From contig NZ_JOMJ01000003.1 in the NCBI RefSeq assembly GCF_000711295.1, positions 137,001 to 201,000 of the forward strand: a DNA stretch of 64,000 bases, in the 5' to 3' direction. A model generated the notes under the pieces. That model was not told the DNA's origin. It searched no databases and saw only the letters and a list, made by a program, of their open reading frames with translations. Each line of letters begins with the position of its first letter. Within the stretch, counting starts at the first letter, position 1. The DNA is from Desulfohalovibrio reitneri (lineage in GTDB: Bacteria > Desulfobacterota > Desulfovibrionia > Desulfovibrionales > Desulfovibrionaceae). Position numbers and translations under genes: made by a program. Shown piece after piece: positions 48,342 to 57,328 of this stretch.

Positions 48342-49028
48342 ATGGCTGAAGCGCGCAAGACGTTCCCCATGAGCACCTTCGCCGCCTACATCAAAGGCGA
48401 GGGCAAGGAGGCCCAGAAGCAGAACATCGTCGAACTGGTCTCCTTCATGACCGGCAAGGATATCGACGACGAGTTCTACCCCTTCGCCTCCGCGCTCGGT
48501 AAGGCTTGGGTCTACGAACAGCACCCCGAACTGGCCAAGATGACCGCAGGTCAGGTCCAGGGCCTGGGCGACAACGTCTCCATGCAGGAGCTGCCCGACC
48601 AGGAAAAGACCAAGGCCGACGAGATCTTCTCCACGCTCAAGGAGTACCGCCAGCGGATCGACGAGCAGAACGAGAAGATCCAGCAGCTGGAAAGCGAGCT
48701 GGCCGAGACCAAGGGCAAGCTGGGAGAGACCGAAAAGGCCATGGCCGACTACAAGGGCAAGTACGAAGCCCTTGAGGCCTCCGGCAAGGGTGAGGGCGAG
48801 AAGGTCTTCATCGCCGCCGAGGAGAAGGTCACCGATCTGAACAACCAGATCACCGAACTGGCCGGCGAAGTGGATAAGGCCAAGAACTCCATCATCGCCA
48901 TCCTCAAGGCCGCCCCCACCGGCGAGGGCGGCGCCCCGGCCGCCGGCACCGGCGCCCCCGAGGCGGGCGGCGAGCCCGAGGCCGACTTCGGCTTCGGCGG
49001 CGACCCCTTCGGCGACTCCGAGTGGTAA
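48342..49028 (+). CDS. qmoD: QmoD-type coiled-coil protein
   Basis: This 228-residue soluble protein directly follows qmoC with an AGGGAGG site. Residues 1-90 are globular (TFAAYIKGEGKEAQKQNIVE, then a helical region with WVYEQHPEL). Residues about 95-180 form a strong coiled coil (DEQNEKIQQLESELAETKGK and further heptads). The C-terminus is Gly/Ala/Pro-rich and ends in an acidic FGFGGDPFGDSEW. In Desulfovibrio vulgaris a conserved protein of this position is named QmoD and is co-transcribed with qmoABC. Its role is unsettled; bridging Qmo and AprBA is an inference. A terminator follows. Confidence 0.85.
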   Translation: MAEARKTFPMSTFAAYIKGEGKEAQKQNIVELVSFMTGKDIDDEFYPFASALGKAWVYEQHPELAKMTAGQVQGLGDNVSMQELPDQEKTKADEIFSTLKEYRQRIDEQNEKIQQLESELAETKGKLGETEKAMADYKGKYEALEASGKGEGEKVFIAAEEKVTDLNNQITELAGEVDKAKNSIIAILKAAPTGEGGAPAAGTGAPEAGGEPEADFGFGGDPFGDSEW

Positions 49029-49068
49029 AATCGCCACAAGCGGCTTTGCCGTTTTCGTAAGCAAAACA

Positions 49069-49102
49069 CCCCGGTCGGCCGCGCGCCGGCCGGGGTTTTT
49101 TT
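49069..49102 (+). terminator. Intrinsic terminator after qmoD
   Basis: An 11-bp stem with one G-U pair (CCCCGGTCGGC with GCCGGCCGGGG, loop CGCGC) is followed by seven T, ending the qmoABCD unit. Confidence 0.92.
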
Positions 49103-49289
49103 GTGTCTGTTCTCCTGATCCTTAAACAGGCTTCGAAATCATCGCTCAGAGTCTGGTGTGTTGCGAATATTATTCGGTTGCCAATGCAATCTCGCGAAAA
49201 ATGCAACTCCACGTCTGGATTTTACTGACAATTACGTGAAATCTTTGTTCTTGATTCAGCGCCGCTTTTCATAGTAGCTAACGGACGCT
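49103..49289. promoter_or_regulatory. Intergenic region before the liv genes
   Basis: This A+T-richer gap holds a small palindrome CGAATATTATTCG (about 49156-49168) and several weak promoter-like hexamers, none well spaced. No open frame or RNA gene is evident. It presumably carries the promoter of livG and the following genes. Confidence 0.4.
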
Positions 49290-50045
<756 letters not shown>

Positions 50046-50098
50046 ACCCGGCCTGGTTGCCTTAACCCGAGATGGACTTTCACACGGGAGGAAACGTC

Positions 50099-51271
50099 AT
50101 GAGGAAATGGATTCTTTGCTTCGCCGCCTTGGCACTGGTGCTCGGCGGCGCCATCGGCTGCAGTTCGGACGAGCCCACGGACGAGGGCGGGACCGCCGAA
50201 CAGGAGGCCCAGCCGCTGAAGATCGGCAGCCTCAGCCCGCTCACCGGGCCCTACGCGGCGGACGGCAACGACATCGCCAACGGCGTGCGTGCGGCCATTT
50301 CCGTGGTCGAGGAGCAGGGCGGTATTCCCGGATACTCCGAGATCGAATTCCTACCCCAAGACAGCGCCTGCGACCCCAAGCAGGCTGTGGCAGCGGCCAA
50401 CAAGCTGGTCAACGAGAAAGTCAAGGGCGTTGTCGGCGCCTACTGTTCCAGCTCCACCATCCCCGCTTCCGAGGTCATCGTGGCCGAGGCGGGCATTCCC
50501 ATGCTGACTCCGGCCTCCACCAACGAGAACGTCACCGAGCGCGGCCTGCAGAACATGTGGCGCGTGTGCGGCCGCGACGACGACCAAGCCGTGGTGGCCG
50601 TGCAGTTCATGCAGGACTTCCTGGACGCCAAGACCCTCTACATCGTGGACGACAAGACCACCTATTCCCAGGGCCTGGCCGACAACGTTGAGCGGCTCGC
50701 CAAGGAGCAGGGGCTTGAGGTCATTGAGCACGACCACGTCAACCAGGGCGACAAGGACTTCTCCGCGGTGCTGACCAAGATCAAGGACGTCCAACCCGAC
50801 GTCTTCTACATGTCCCTGCAGAATTCCTCCACCGGCGCCCTCATGCTCATCCAGGCCGACCGCATGGACATAGGCGCGGACATCGTGGCCCAGGACGCGG
50901 TCTACCACCCGCAACTCATCGAGATTGCCAAGGACGCGGCCAACGGCGTCTACCTGACCTTCGGCTACATCGACGAGTCCACCGAGGCCTACAAGGAATT
51001 CAAGGAAGCCTACGCCGAGTACGGCGAGCCCGGGGCCTACTCCGGCTACGCCTACGACTCCGCCACCGTGCTGCTCAAGGCCATCGAGCAGGCCGGGTCC
51101 ACCGATCCGCAGGCCCTGCGCGAGGCCATCCTGGGCATGGACTTCCAGGGCGCCACCAAGCACATCTCCTTCAAGGAGAACGGCGACTCCGGCTCCAACT
51201 ACATCATCCGCCAGGTGCAGGACGGCAAGTTCGCCAACTACTGGAACCCGGCCACCGGCGAGACCTACTAG
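50099..51271 (+). CDS. Branched-chain amino-acid-type periplasmic binding lipoprotein
   Basis: ATG 50099 follows GGGAGGAAA and opens a lipoprotein signal (MRKWILCFAALALVLGGAIG then Cys), giving 390 residues including the signal. The mature protein is the type I periplasmic binding fold with KIGSLSPLTGPYAADGNDI near residue 40, GAYCSSSTIPASEVI near 118 and PMLTPASTNENVTERG near 139. It binds the ligand outside the inner membrane and delivers it to LivHM. Leu/Ile/Val, other amino acids, or amides are all possible; the ligand is not determinable. Hairpins lie between it and livH. Confidence 0.92.
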   Translation: MRKWILCFAALALVLGGAIGCSSDEPTDEGGTAEQEAQPLKIGSLSPLTGPYAADGNDIANGVRAAISVVEEQGGIPGYSEIEFLPQDSACDPKQAVAAANKLVNEKVKGVVGAYCSSSTIPASEVIVAEAGIPMLTPASTNENVTERGLQNMWRVCGRDDDQAVVAVQFMQDFLDAKTLYIVDDKTTYSQGLADNVERLAKEQGLEVIEHDHVNQGDKDFSAVLTKIKDVQPDVFYMSLQNSSTGALMLIQADRMDIGADIVAQDAVYHPQLIEIAKDAANGVYLTFGYIDESTEAYKEFKEAYAEYGEPGAYSGYAYDSATVLLKAIEQAGSTDPQALREAILGMDFQGATKHISFKENGDSGSNYIIRQVQDGKFANYWNPATGETY

Positions 51272-51284
51272 CTCAAACCACATG

Positions 51285-51349
51285 GCGGCGGCCCCGAGCG
51301 GGCCGCCGCTCATGACAACCAGCGGGGGAGGCACCCGCCCTCGGGCGGG
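51285..51349 (+). promoter_or_regulatory. Two RNA hairpins between the binding-protein gene and livH
   Basis: A perfect 10-bp stem (GCGGCGGCCC with GGGCCGCCGC, 51285-51309) and a second 7-bp stem (CCCGCCC with GGGCGGG, 51334-51349) lie in the 111-base gap. Neither has a T run. Such hairpins often stabilise the upstream message so that the binding protein is made in excess of the permease. Confidence 0.5.
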
Positions 51350-51382
51350 CACGGGGACCACTCATCTCTTGCGGAAGCGACC

Positions 51383-52300
51383 ATGGATTTTTTCATTCAG
51401 CAGTTCATCAACGGGATCACCCTGGGCGGGGTCTACGCCCTCATCGCCCTGGGCTACACCATGGTCTACGGCATCATCCAGCTCATCAACTTCGCCCACG
51501 GCGAGTTCTTCGCCGCGGGCGGGTACATGGGCGTCATCATCCTTTCCTGGCTGGCGGGGCAGGGCTTCATGCAGACCCACCCCTGGCTTTGCCTGGGGTT
51601 GTCGCTGGCGCTGACCATGGGCTACTGCGCGCTTCTGGCCATGGCCGTGGAGAAAGTGGCCTACAAGCCCCTGCGCCACTCCTCGCGTCTGGCGGTGCTC
51701 CTCTCCGCCCTGGGCATGTCCATCTTCCTTCAGAACGGGCTGATGCTCACCCAGGGCGTGTACGACAAGGCATACCCCACCGAGCTGGTCTCCGGCGCCG
51801 TCATGCTGGGCGGGGTTCGCGTCTCCGTGATGCAGATCATCATCCTCGGCGTCACCGCCTCGCTGCTCTTCGGGCTCAACGCCCTGGTTTTCAAGACTCG
51901 CATCGGCAAGGCCATGCGGGCCACGGCCCAGGACAAGGTCATGGCCTCCCTGGCCGGGATCAATTCCAACCGGGTCATCTCCATGACCTTCGCCATCGGA
52001 GCTGGGCTGGCCGCGGCCGCCGGCATCATGGTCGGCCTGTACTACGGCTCCGTGCGCTACGACATGGGCTTCGTGCCCGGCATCAAGGCCTTCGCCGCGG
52101 CCGTGCTGGGCGGCATCGGCAACATCACCGGCGCCATGATCGGCGGCTTCATCATCGGCATGGTGGAGATCATGGCCGCAGCCTACGTGCCCCACGGCGG
52201 CGAGTACAAGGACGTATTCGCCTTCATCATCCTCATCGCCGTGCTGTACTTCATGCCCACCGGAATCATGGGAGAGAACGTCGATGACACTCGGGTCTAA
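51383..52300 (+). CDS. livH: Branched-chain amino-acid ABC permease LivH
   Basis: This 305-residue inner-membrane protein has eight or so hydrophobic segments and the LivH opening (FFIQQFINGITLGGVYALIA). The permease coupling region near residues 170-200 reads AMRATAQDKVMASLAGINSN, which matches the EAA-like loop of LivH/LivM that contacts the ATPases. It forms the channel with LivM. The last 17 bases overlap livM. Confidence 0.93.
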   Translation: MDFFIQQFINGITLGGVYALIALGYTMVYGIIQLINFAHGEFFAAGGYMGVIILSWLAGQGFMQTHPWLCLGLSLALTMGYCALLAMAVEKVAYKPLRHSSRLAVLLSALGMSIFLQNGLMLTQGVYDKAYPTELVSGAVMLGGVRVSVMQIIILGVTASLLFGLNALVFKTRIGKAMRATAQDKVMASLAGINSNRVISMTFAIGAGLAAAAGIMVGLYYGSVRYDMGFVPGIKAFAAAVLGGIGNITGAMIGGFIIGMVEIMAAAYVPHGGEYKDVFAFIILIAVLYFMPTGIMGENVDDTRV

Positions 52301-53507
52301 GCGGAGCTGGCTGCTCTTCCTGCTGGGCCTGGGCTGGTTCTTCGTCCTGCTGTGGCCCCTGCTCGGCATCCACCCCGACGGCTCGCTCACCTTCGCCGAG
52401 ACCTTCGAGGTCTGGGGCTACGTTTCCTCGGTGGCCGTGGCCGTCATGCTCGTCTACCAGCTCAACAAGTCCGGCGCGCTGGAGTTCGTCACCACCCCCT
52501 TGGAGCGGGTGCGCGAGAAAGGGGCGCGGGTCTACGCCATGGCCCCGCGCTGGCTGTGGCTGGCGGTGCTCATCGGCTTCGCCCTGTCCTACCCCATGTG
52601 GACCGAGCGCTACGCCCAGGACGTGGCCGTCAACGTGCTCATCTACATTTGCCTGGGGCTGGGGTTGAACATCGTCATCGGCCTGTGCGGCCTGCTGGAC
52701 CTGGGCTACATCGCCTTCTACGGGGTGGGTGCCTACACCTACGCCCTGCTCAGCGTGCACTTCGCCATCCCCTTCTGGCTGAGCCTTCCCGTGGCGGCGG
52801 TGCTGGCGGCCATCGCCGGGTGCATTATCGGCTACCCCACGCTGCGCATGCGCGGCGACTACTTGGCCATCGTCACACTGGGCTTCGGCGAGATCATCCG
52901 CATCCTGCTCAACAACTGGATGAGCCTGACCAACGGCCCCAACGGCATCCTGGGAATCAACGCGCCCGGAATCTGGCTGCCCGACTTCGCCGACGGCTTC
53001 ACCCTGGAGCACCTCTGGCTCAAACAGCTGGACCACATTTATTACGTCATCCTGGCCCTGGCCATCTTCACCATCATCGCCGTGCGGCGGCTGAACTTCT
53101 CCCGCATCGGCCGGGCCTGGGAGGCCATCCGCGAGGACGAGACCGCGGCCGAGCTCATGGGGGTGAACACCTTCACCCTCAAGCTCATGGCCTACGCTTC
53201 CGGCGCGGTCTTCGGTGGGCTGGCGGGCGCCTTTTTTTCCGCCCGCATGCGCTTTGTCTCGCCGGAATCCTTCACTTTCCTGGAGTCGGCCCTGGTGCTG
53301 GCCATGGTGGTGCTGGGCGGGCTGGGGTCGATTCCGGGCGTCATTCTGGGCGCGCTGGCCCTCATCGCCTTGCCTGAGATATTCCGCGAGTTCGAGCTGT
53401 ACCGCATGCTGGCTTTCGGCGGGGCCATGACCCTGATGATGGTGGTGCGTCCGGCGGGCCTCATTCCGGCCAAGCGCATGGGCAAGCGCGGCGAGGAGGC
53501 AGAGTAG
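52284..53507 (+). CDS. livM: Branched-chain amino-acid ABC permease LivM
   Basis: This 407-residue membrane protein has the LivM core (NVLIYICLGLGLNIVIGLCG near residue 115, GDYLAIVTLGFGEI near 190, AWEAIREDETAAELMGVNTF near 275). Its N-terminal extension of about 110 residues contains two to three extra hydrophobic segments before the core, as seen in many LivM proteins. It pairs with LivH and starts inside the end of livH. livF follows two bases after its stop. Confidence 0.93.
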   Translation: MTLGSKRSWLLFLLGLGWFFVLLWPLLGIHPDGSLTFAETFEVWGYVSSVAVAVMLVYQLNKSGALEFVTTPLERVREKGARVYAMAPRWLWLAVLIGFALSYPMWTERYAQDVAVNVLIYICLGLGLNIVIGLCGLLDLGYIAFYGVGAYTYALLSVHFAIPFWLSLPVAAVLAAIAGCIIGYPTLRMRGDYLAIVTLGFGEIIRILLNNWMSLTNGPNGILGINAPGIWLPDFADGFTLEHLWLKQLDHIYYVILALAIFTIIAVRRLNFSRIGRAWEAIREDETAAELMGVNTFTLKLMAYASGAVFGGLAGAFFSARMRFVSPESFTFLESALVLAMVVLGGLGSIPGVILGALALIALPEIFREFELYRMLAFGGAMTLMMVVRPAGLIPAKRMGKRGEEAE

Positions 53508-53509
53508 AT

Positions 53510-54238
53510 ATGGACGTCTCCGCCGAGCCCATACTCAAGCTGGACAATGTCAGCGCCCACTACAGCCGCATCCAGGCCCTGCACTCCATTTCCCTGGTCA
53601 TCCGCCAGGGAGAGATCGTGACCATGATAGGCGCCAACGGCGCGGGCAAGTCCACAACCCTGATGACCATCTGCAATGTGGTACCCACCACGGAAGGGTC
53701 GGTCCACTACAAGGGGCGGGACATCACCGCCGTGAGCGCGGACAAACTGCCCATGATGGGGCTGTGCCAGGTGCCCGAGGGGCGGCGCATCTTCCCGCGT
53801 CTTTCCGTGTTCGAGAACCTGGAGATGGGGGCCTACTTCCGCCGGGACAAGACGGACGTGGCCAACGACATGGACATGGTCTTCGACTATTTTCCCGTGC
53901 TCAAGGAGCGTCGGCGGCAGGCGGGCGGCACGCTCTCCGGCGGCGAGCAGCAGATGCTGGCCCTGGGGCGGGCGCTCATGTCCCGCCCCAAGCTGCTTCT
54001 GCTGGACGAGCCCTCCCTGGGGCTGGCCCCTCTCATCGTCAAACAGATATTCTCCATCGTGGAGACCATCAACCGCGAGCAGGGCGTGACCATCCTCCTG
54101 GTGGAGCAGAACGCCAACCTGGCGCTGCAGTTGGCCCACCGGGGCTACGTGCTGGAGACAGGGCGCGTGGTCATGGAGGACCAAGCGGACAAGCTGATGG
54201 ACAACCCGGAGATACGCAAGGCCTACCTGGGCGAATAG
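53510..54238 (+). CDS. livF: Branched-chain amino-acid ABC transporter ATPase LivF
   Basis: This 242-residue ABC ATPase has Walker A GANGAGKSTTLMTI near residue 43, the LivF-type QVPEGRRIFPRLSV near 86, the signature LSGGEQQMLALGRAL near 142 and Walker B KLLLLDEPSLGLAP near 160. It lacks the C-terminal LivG extension and is the second ATPase of the heterodimer. It ends the liv cluster; a promoter-like sequence for the next gene lies 55 bases downstream. Confidence 0.93.
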   Translation: MDVSAEPILKLDNVSAHYSRIQALHSISLVIRQGEIVTMIGANGAGKSTTLMTICNVVPTTEGSVHYKGRDITAVSADKLPMMGLCQVPEGRRIFPRLSVFENLEMGAYFRRDKTDVANDMDMVFDYFPVLKERRRQAGGTLSGGEQQMLALGRALMSRPKLLLLDEPSLGLAPLIVKQIFSIVETINREQGVTILLVEQNANLALQLAHRGYVLETGRVVMEDQADKLMDNPEIRKAYLGE

Positions 54239-54292
54239 CAGCGACAAGCATTCCGCTGAATCCGTATTCAGAGGTCGCCCGTCCTAAACCCC

Positions 54293-54320
54293 TTGCAATG
54301 TCGGGGCAAACTGGTATTGG
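54293..54320 (+). promoter_or_regulatory. Possible promoter before the TPR protein
   Basis: TTGCAA (54293-54298) and TATTGG (54315-54320) are 16 bases apart, about 37 bases before the coding start. The match is moderate and no ribosome site is obvious. Confidence 0.35.
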
Positions 54321-54357
54321 CTGGATGAAGCAGTAGCCAACCAGCACGGACGTGCGC

Positions 54358-55251
54358 ATGCCGCTGAACAATCCCGCCAAGGACATAAAGACGCACATCG
54401 GCAAGGCCAAGGCCCTGATGAACAAGCATCAGGCCGTGAAGTGCATGGCCGAGTTGCTGTCCGCCATCAAACTGCAGCTGACCTCCGGCCGCCAGATCAT
54501 GGGGCCCGACCGCATCGAGATCGAATACAGCCTTGGCGAGCTCATGACCGGGCTCAACGCCTTCCCGGAACTGCACCCCTACCTGGATCAGCCCCTGGAG
54601 TACAAAAAGGGGGCCGAGCGCGACGCCTACCAGCGTCTGGCCACGGTACTGCGCTCCATCCTGGAGGACATGAAGAACGGTGGCGGGGAGGACGACGAGG
54701 AGGCGCGGGAGGCGGAGCGCCGCCGAAAGGCGCTGCTGGAAAAGATGGAGGAGTATCTGCTCAAGGGCGACCAGATGCAGGCCTCGGGCATGGTGCGCAA
54801 ACTGCTGGAGGAGAGCGACGGCGACTCCTACGTGCTCATGGACGTGGCCGAGAAGTTCTACAAGGCGCGCCAATACGAGAGCGTGCTGACCTACGCCCTG
54901 GAGGCGGTCAAGAAGAACCCCCAGGAGATGCGCGCCTACAAGCTGGCCATCAACTCCTACCGCTTCCTCAAGGAGTACGAAAAGGCGCTGGAACTGTTCA
55001 AGCAGGCCATCAGTGTCTTTGGCCACCACCCCAACATCTACATCAACATGACCCGCCTGTTCTGGGAGTGGGGCAAGCCGCAGCAGGCTCGCAAAACGGC
55101 TTGCATGACCTTGAAGCTGGACCCGGACAATGAGGAGGCGGCCAAGTTTCTGGCCGCCATCGACCAGGGCGGGGAAGGCTCGGAAGCCCCGCTGGAGGCG
55201 GAAAACGGCGCGGAAGCCGTGGCCGGAGCCTCGGAAGAAAACAGCGGCTGA
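54358..55251 (+). CDS. TPR-repeat protein
   Basis: The ATG at 54358 gives 297 residues (a GTG six bases upstream is also possible). The N-terminal half is helical and charged with a KALLEKMEEYLLKGD-type helix. The C-terminal half (about 150-270) has three to four tetratricopeptide repeats (for example VAEKFYKARQYESVLTYALE, YEKALELFKQAISVFGHHPN). A Glu/Ala-rich tail follows. There is no signal peptide, so it is probably cytoplasmic. It faces a convergent HPt gene. Partner unknown; a scaffold role is likely from the fold. Confidence 0.72.
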   Translation: MPLNNPAKDIKTHIGKAKALMNKHQAVKCMAELLSAIKLQLTSGRQIMGPDRIEIEYSLGELMTGLNAFPELHPYLDQPLEYKKGAERDAYQRLATVLRSILEDMKNGGGEDDEEAREAERRRKALLEKMEEYLLKGDQMQASGMVRKLLEESDGDSYVLMDVAEKFYKARQYESVLTYALEAVKKNPQEMRAYKLAINSYRFLKEYEKALELFKQAISVFGHHPNIYINMTRLFWEWGKPQQARKTACMTLKLDPDNEEAAKFLAAIDQGGEGSEAPLEAENGAEAVAGASEENSG

Positions 55252-55342
55252 AGGCCAGTCGAGCTTGCCACCGGGCGATGCCCGGTATTCATTCCACGAG
55301 CCGCGTTGGAAACGGCGTTTCCGAAGCTGGACGGCCGCCGGA

Positions 55343-55699
55343 TCAGGTGGCCAGAAAGGCCTCGATACGTCCCAGCACTTCGTCCAAGAGTTTCCGCAAC
55401 GGGCCGCGCAACGCCTCGATGCGGTCGTCGTCCTCGCCGCGGCAGGCCTTCTCCATCTCCAGGGCAAGCTCCATGAGGGCGGGGGCATTGATGGTGCCGC
55501 ACATCCCCTTGAGGGAGTGCGCGGCCTTGGCCGCGTCCTGGTATTCCCCCCTGGACAGCGCTTCCTCCAGCGTGCGTCTTCGCTGCACCGAGTCCTCGAG
55601 GAACATGCGGTACAGCTCGGCCAGAAACTCCCGCTCACCCTCCAATCGCCGCAGGGAAAGTTCCGTGTCGAGTATCCTGCGATCGTCCGCCTCATGCAT
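55343..55699 (-). CDS. Stand-alone histidine phosphotransfer (HPt) protein
   Basis: This 118-residue four-helix HPt domain has the phosphorylated histidine in the motif AAHSLKGMCGTINA near residue 60. Stand-alone HPt proteins shuttle phosphate between a hybrid histidine kinase and a response regulator. No hybrid kinase or regulator gene lies nearby. It converges on the TPR gene and is 19 bases beyond the beta-helix gene stop, so may be read from the same minus-strand transcript as the exopolysaccharide genes. Signalling partner unknown. Confidence 0.82.
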   Translation of the reverse strand: MHEADDRRILDTELSLRRLEGEREFLAELYRMFLEDSVQRRRTLEEALSRGEYQDAAKAAHSLKGMCGTINAPALMELALEMEKACRGEDDDRIEALRGPLRKLLDEVLGRIEAFLAT

Positions 55700-55717
55700 G
55701 GAACGGCCTCCGTTCGT

Positions 55718-57284
55718 TCAAGGTAGCTGATCGCCGGCGGCGAGACAATCGGGAAGCGCCGGTGTTCGCGGAGGTTTGGGAGCCGCCTCCGGGGTTTCCG
55801 GGCGGGCCGGTTCCGCTACCACGCCCCGCGCGATGCCGTTGATCCTTCCCCGGCGGTTGCCGGAAAAACGGTTGCCGCGCAGTTTGGCGTCCGAGCCGGG
55901 GAAGGCGGACAGCCCGTACCCGCGATTGCCGGTCAGCACGTTGTCCTCCACCACCACTCCCTCTGTGTCACCCGCCAGGCGGAGCCCATGGTGGGCGCCG
56001 GAGACGCGGTTGCCCCGGATGGCGACGCCGGTGGAGGAACGCAGTTCAACCCCGTTGTGCTCGTTTCCGCTCGGGGGCGTATCACGGATCACGTTGCCGA
56101 TGACCGTCACCTCAACGCCCTTTTCCACGCCGCGCACCCGCAACGCCTCCTTGTCCAGGTCGCCCCGCAGAACGGCGCCCTCGATGCGGTTGCCGCGCAC
56201 TTGAATGCGCGGCCGCGCGCCGCGGAACCCGGGCTCCTGCACCTCCACGGCCGAGCCGCCCAGGCCGATGAAGAGGTTGCTTGCCACCACAGCTTCGTCC
56301 GCCCCGGTGTGCAGCCGCCACAGAACCACGCCCTCGTCGGCCAGATTACCGCCGCGTCCCAGAAAGGCGCAGCCGCGCACCGTGCGCACCCAGCCCCGGT
56401 CGTCGTTCATCACGTCGGTGTGGTCATCGCCCCCGCCGGAACGCACGGCCTCGAAACGGCAGATCTCGATGTCCACCGGCCCGCTGCGGTCGATGGCCTG
56501 CACGGCGTAGGCGCGCTTGTTGCCCAGGTTCCATTCCGCCAGCAGGCAGCCAGTCAGGCGCAGGCCGCCGCCGTGATTGTTGTGCTGCACCAGATTGTCC
56601 CGGGCGAACAGCAGGCGGCAGTTTCGCAGAACCAGCCCGAGGCCTCCCCAGCCCTGAAACACGGTGGTCCGGGCCAGGCGCAGGTCCAGGCCGCTGAAAA
56701 CGAGGTGGTCGGCCTCCACCGGACCGATGACGAAATCCTCTTCCGCCACTTCCGCGCCGCGCTCGGCCGGATTGACCGGGCAGCGCATGTAGAGCCGCGC
56801 CCGCGAGGCGTCGAGGTGGTAATCGCCTGTGCGCTCCAGGGAGTCCGGGGAAGGACGCTCCCGCCCCGCGCAGCCGTCAAGCGCCGCCGGGCCGGGGTTC
56901 CCGGCGATTCCAGGAGCGTGCCACAACTCCTCGCCGTCGCGCACCCAGTCCCAGGGATCGTTCAGGGAGCGGGTGGCGCGCAGGCTGGGCATCTCCCCCC
57001 CCCCCCCCCCGGCCGTAGGCGGAGTAGACGATGGGTAGCTCGGCCGTGCCGGATGAACCGGGGCGCAGCGTGCCGCGAAAGATTCGGTTCCGCCGGAAAA
57101 GCACCCGGTCGCCGGGTTGAAGCAGCGCCCGGGAGACGCGCGCCAAGCTGCGCCAGGGCTTCTCCCGGGTGCCCGGCCCCAGGTCGGAGCCCTCCCGGCT
57201 GTCCACAAAAAAATCCCGCGCCTGGGCCGAGGCGGGCAGGGCCAGCAGCAGGGCGACCAGCAGGAGGACAAGGCGGAGCCTCAT
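55718..57284 (-). CDS. Secreted right-handed beta-helix protein, frame interrupted at a 16-base G tract
   Basis: ATG at complement 57282-57284 follows GGGAGGGAGG and opens a signal peptide (MRLRLVLLLVALLLALPASA) followed by a DUF1565-like start (FFVDSREGSDLGPGTREKPW). At 56995-57010 there is an uninterrupted run of 16 C (16 G on the coding strand). In the given length the product would end early, at about 135 residues (stop near 56877). With 15 or 18 G the frame continues into a large parallel beta-helix domain (HNGVELRSSTGVAIRGNRVS and similar repeats) to 55718, about 520 residues. Likely a periplasmic or surface polysaccharide-binding or lyase protein of the exopolysaccharide cluster. Confidence 0.72.
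56995..57010. repeat. 16-base poly-C/poly-G tract
   Basis: The + strand has 16 consecutive C. It lies within the 5' third of the beta-helix gene and is by far the longest homopolymer seen in the window. Slippage would switch the gene between full-length (15 or 18 bases) and truncated (16 or 17) forms. Confidence 0.85.
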
Positions 57285-57328
57285 GCCTCCCTCCCGGTGC
57301 GGCCGCGCTCCCGCACAAAGGCGCGGAC

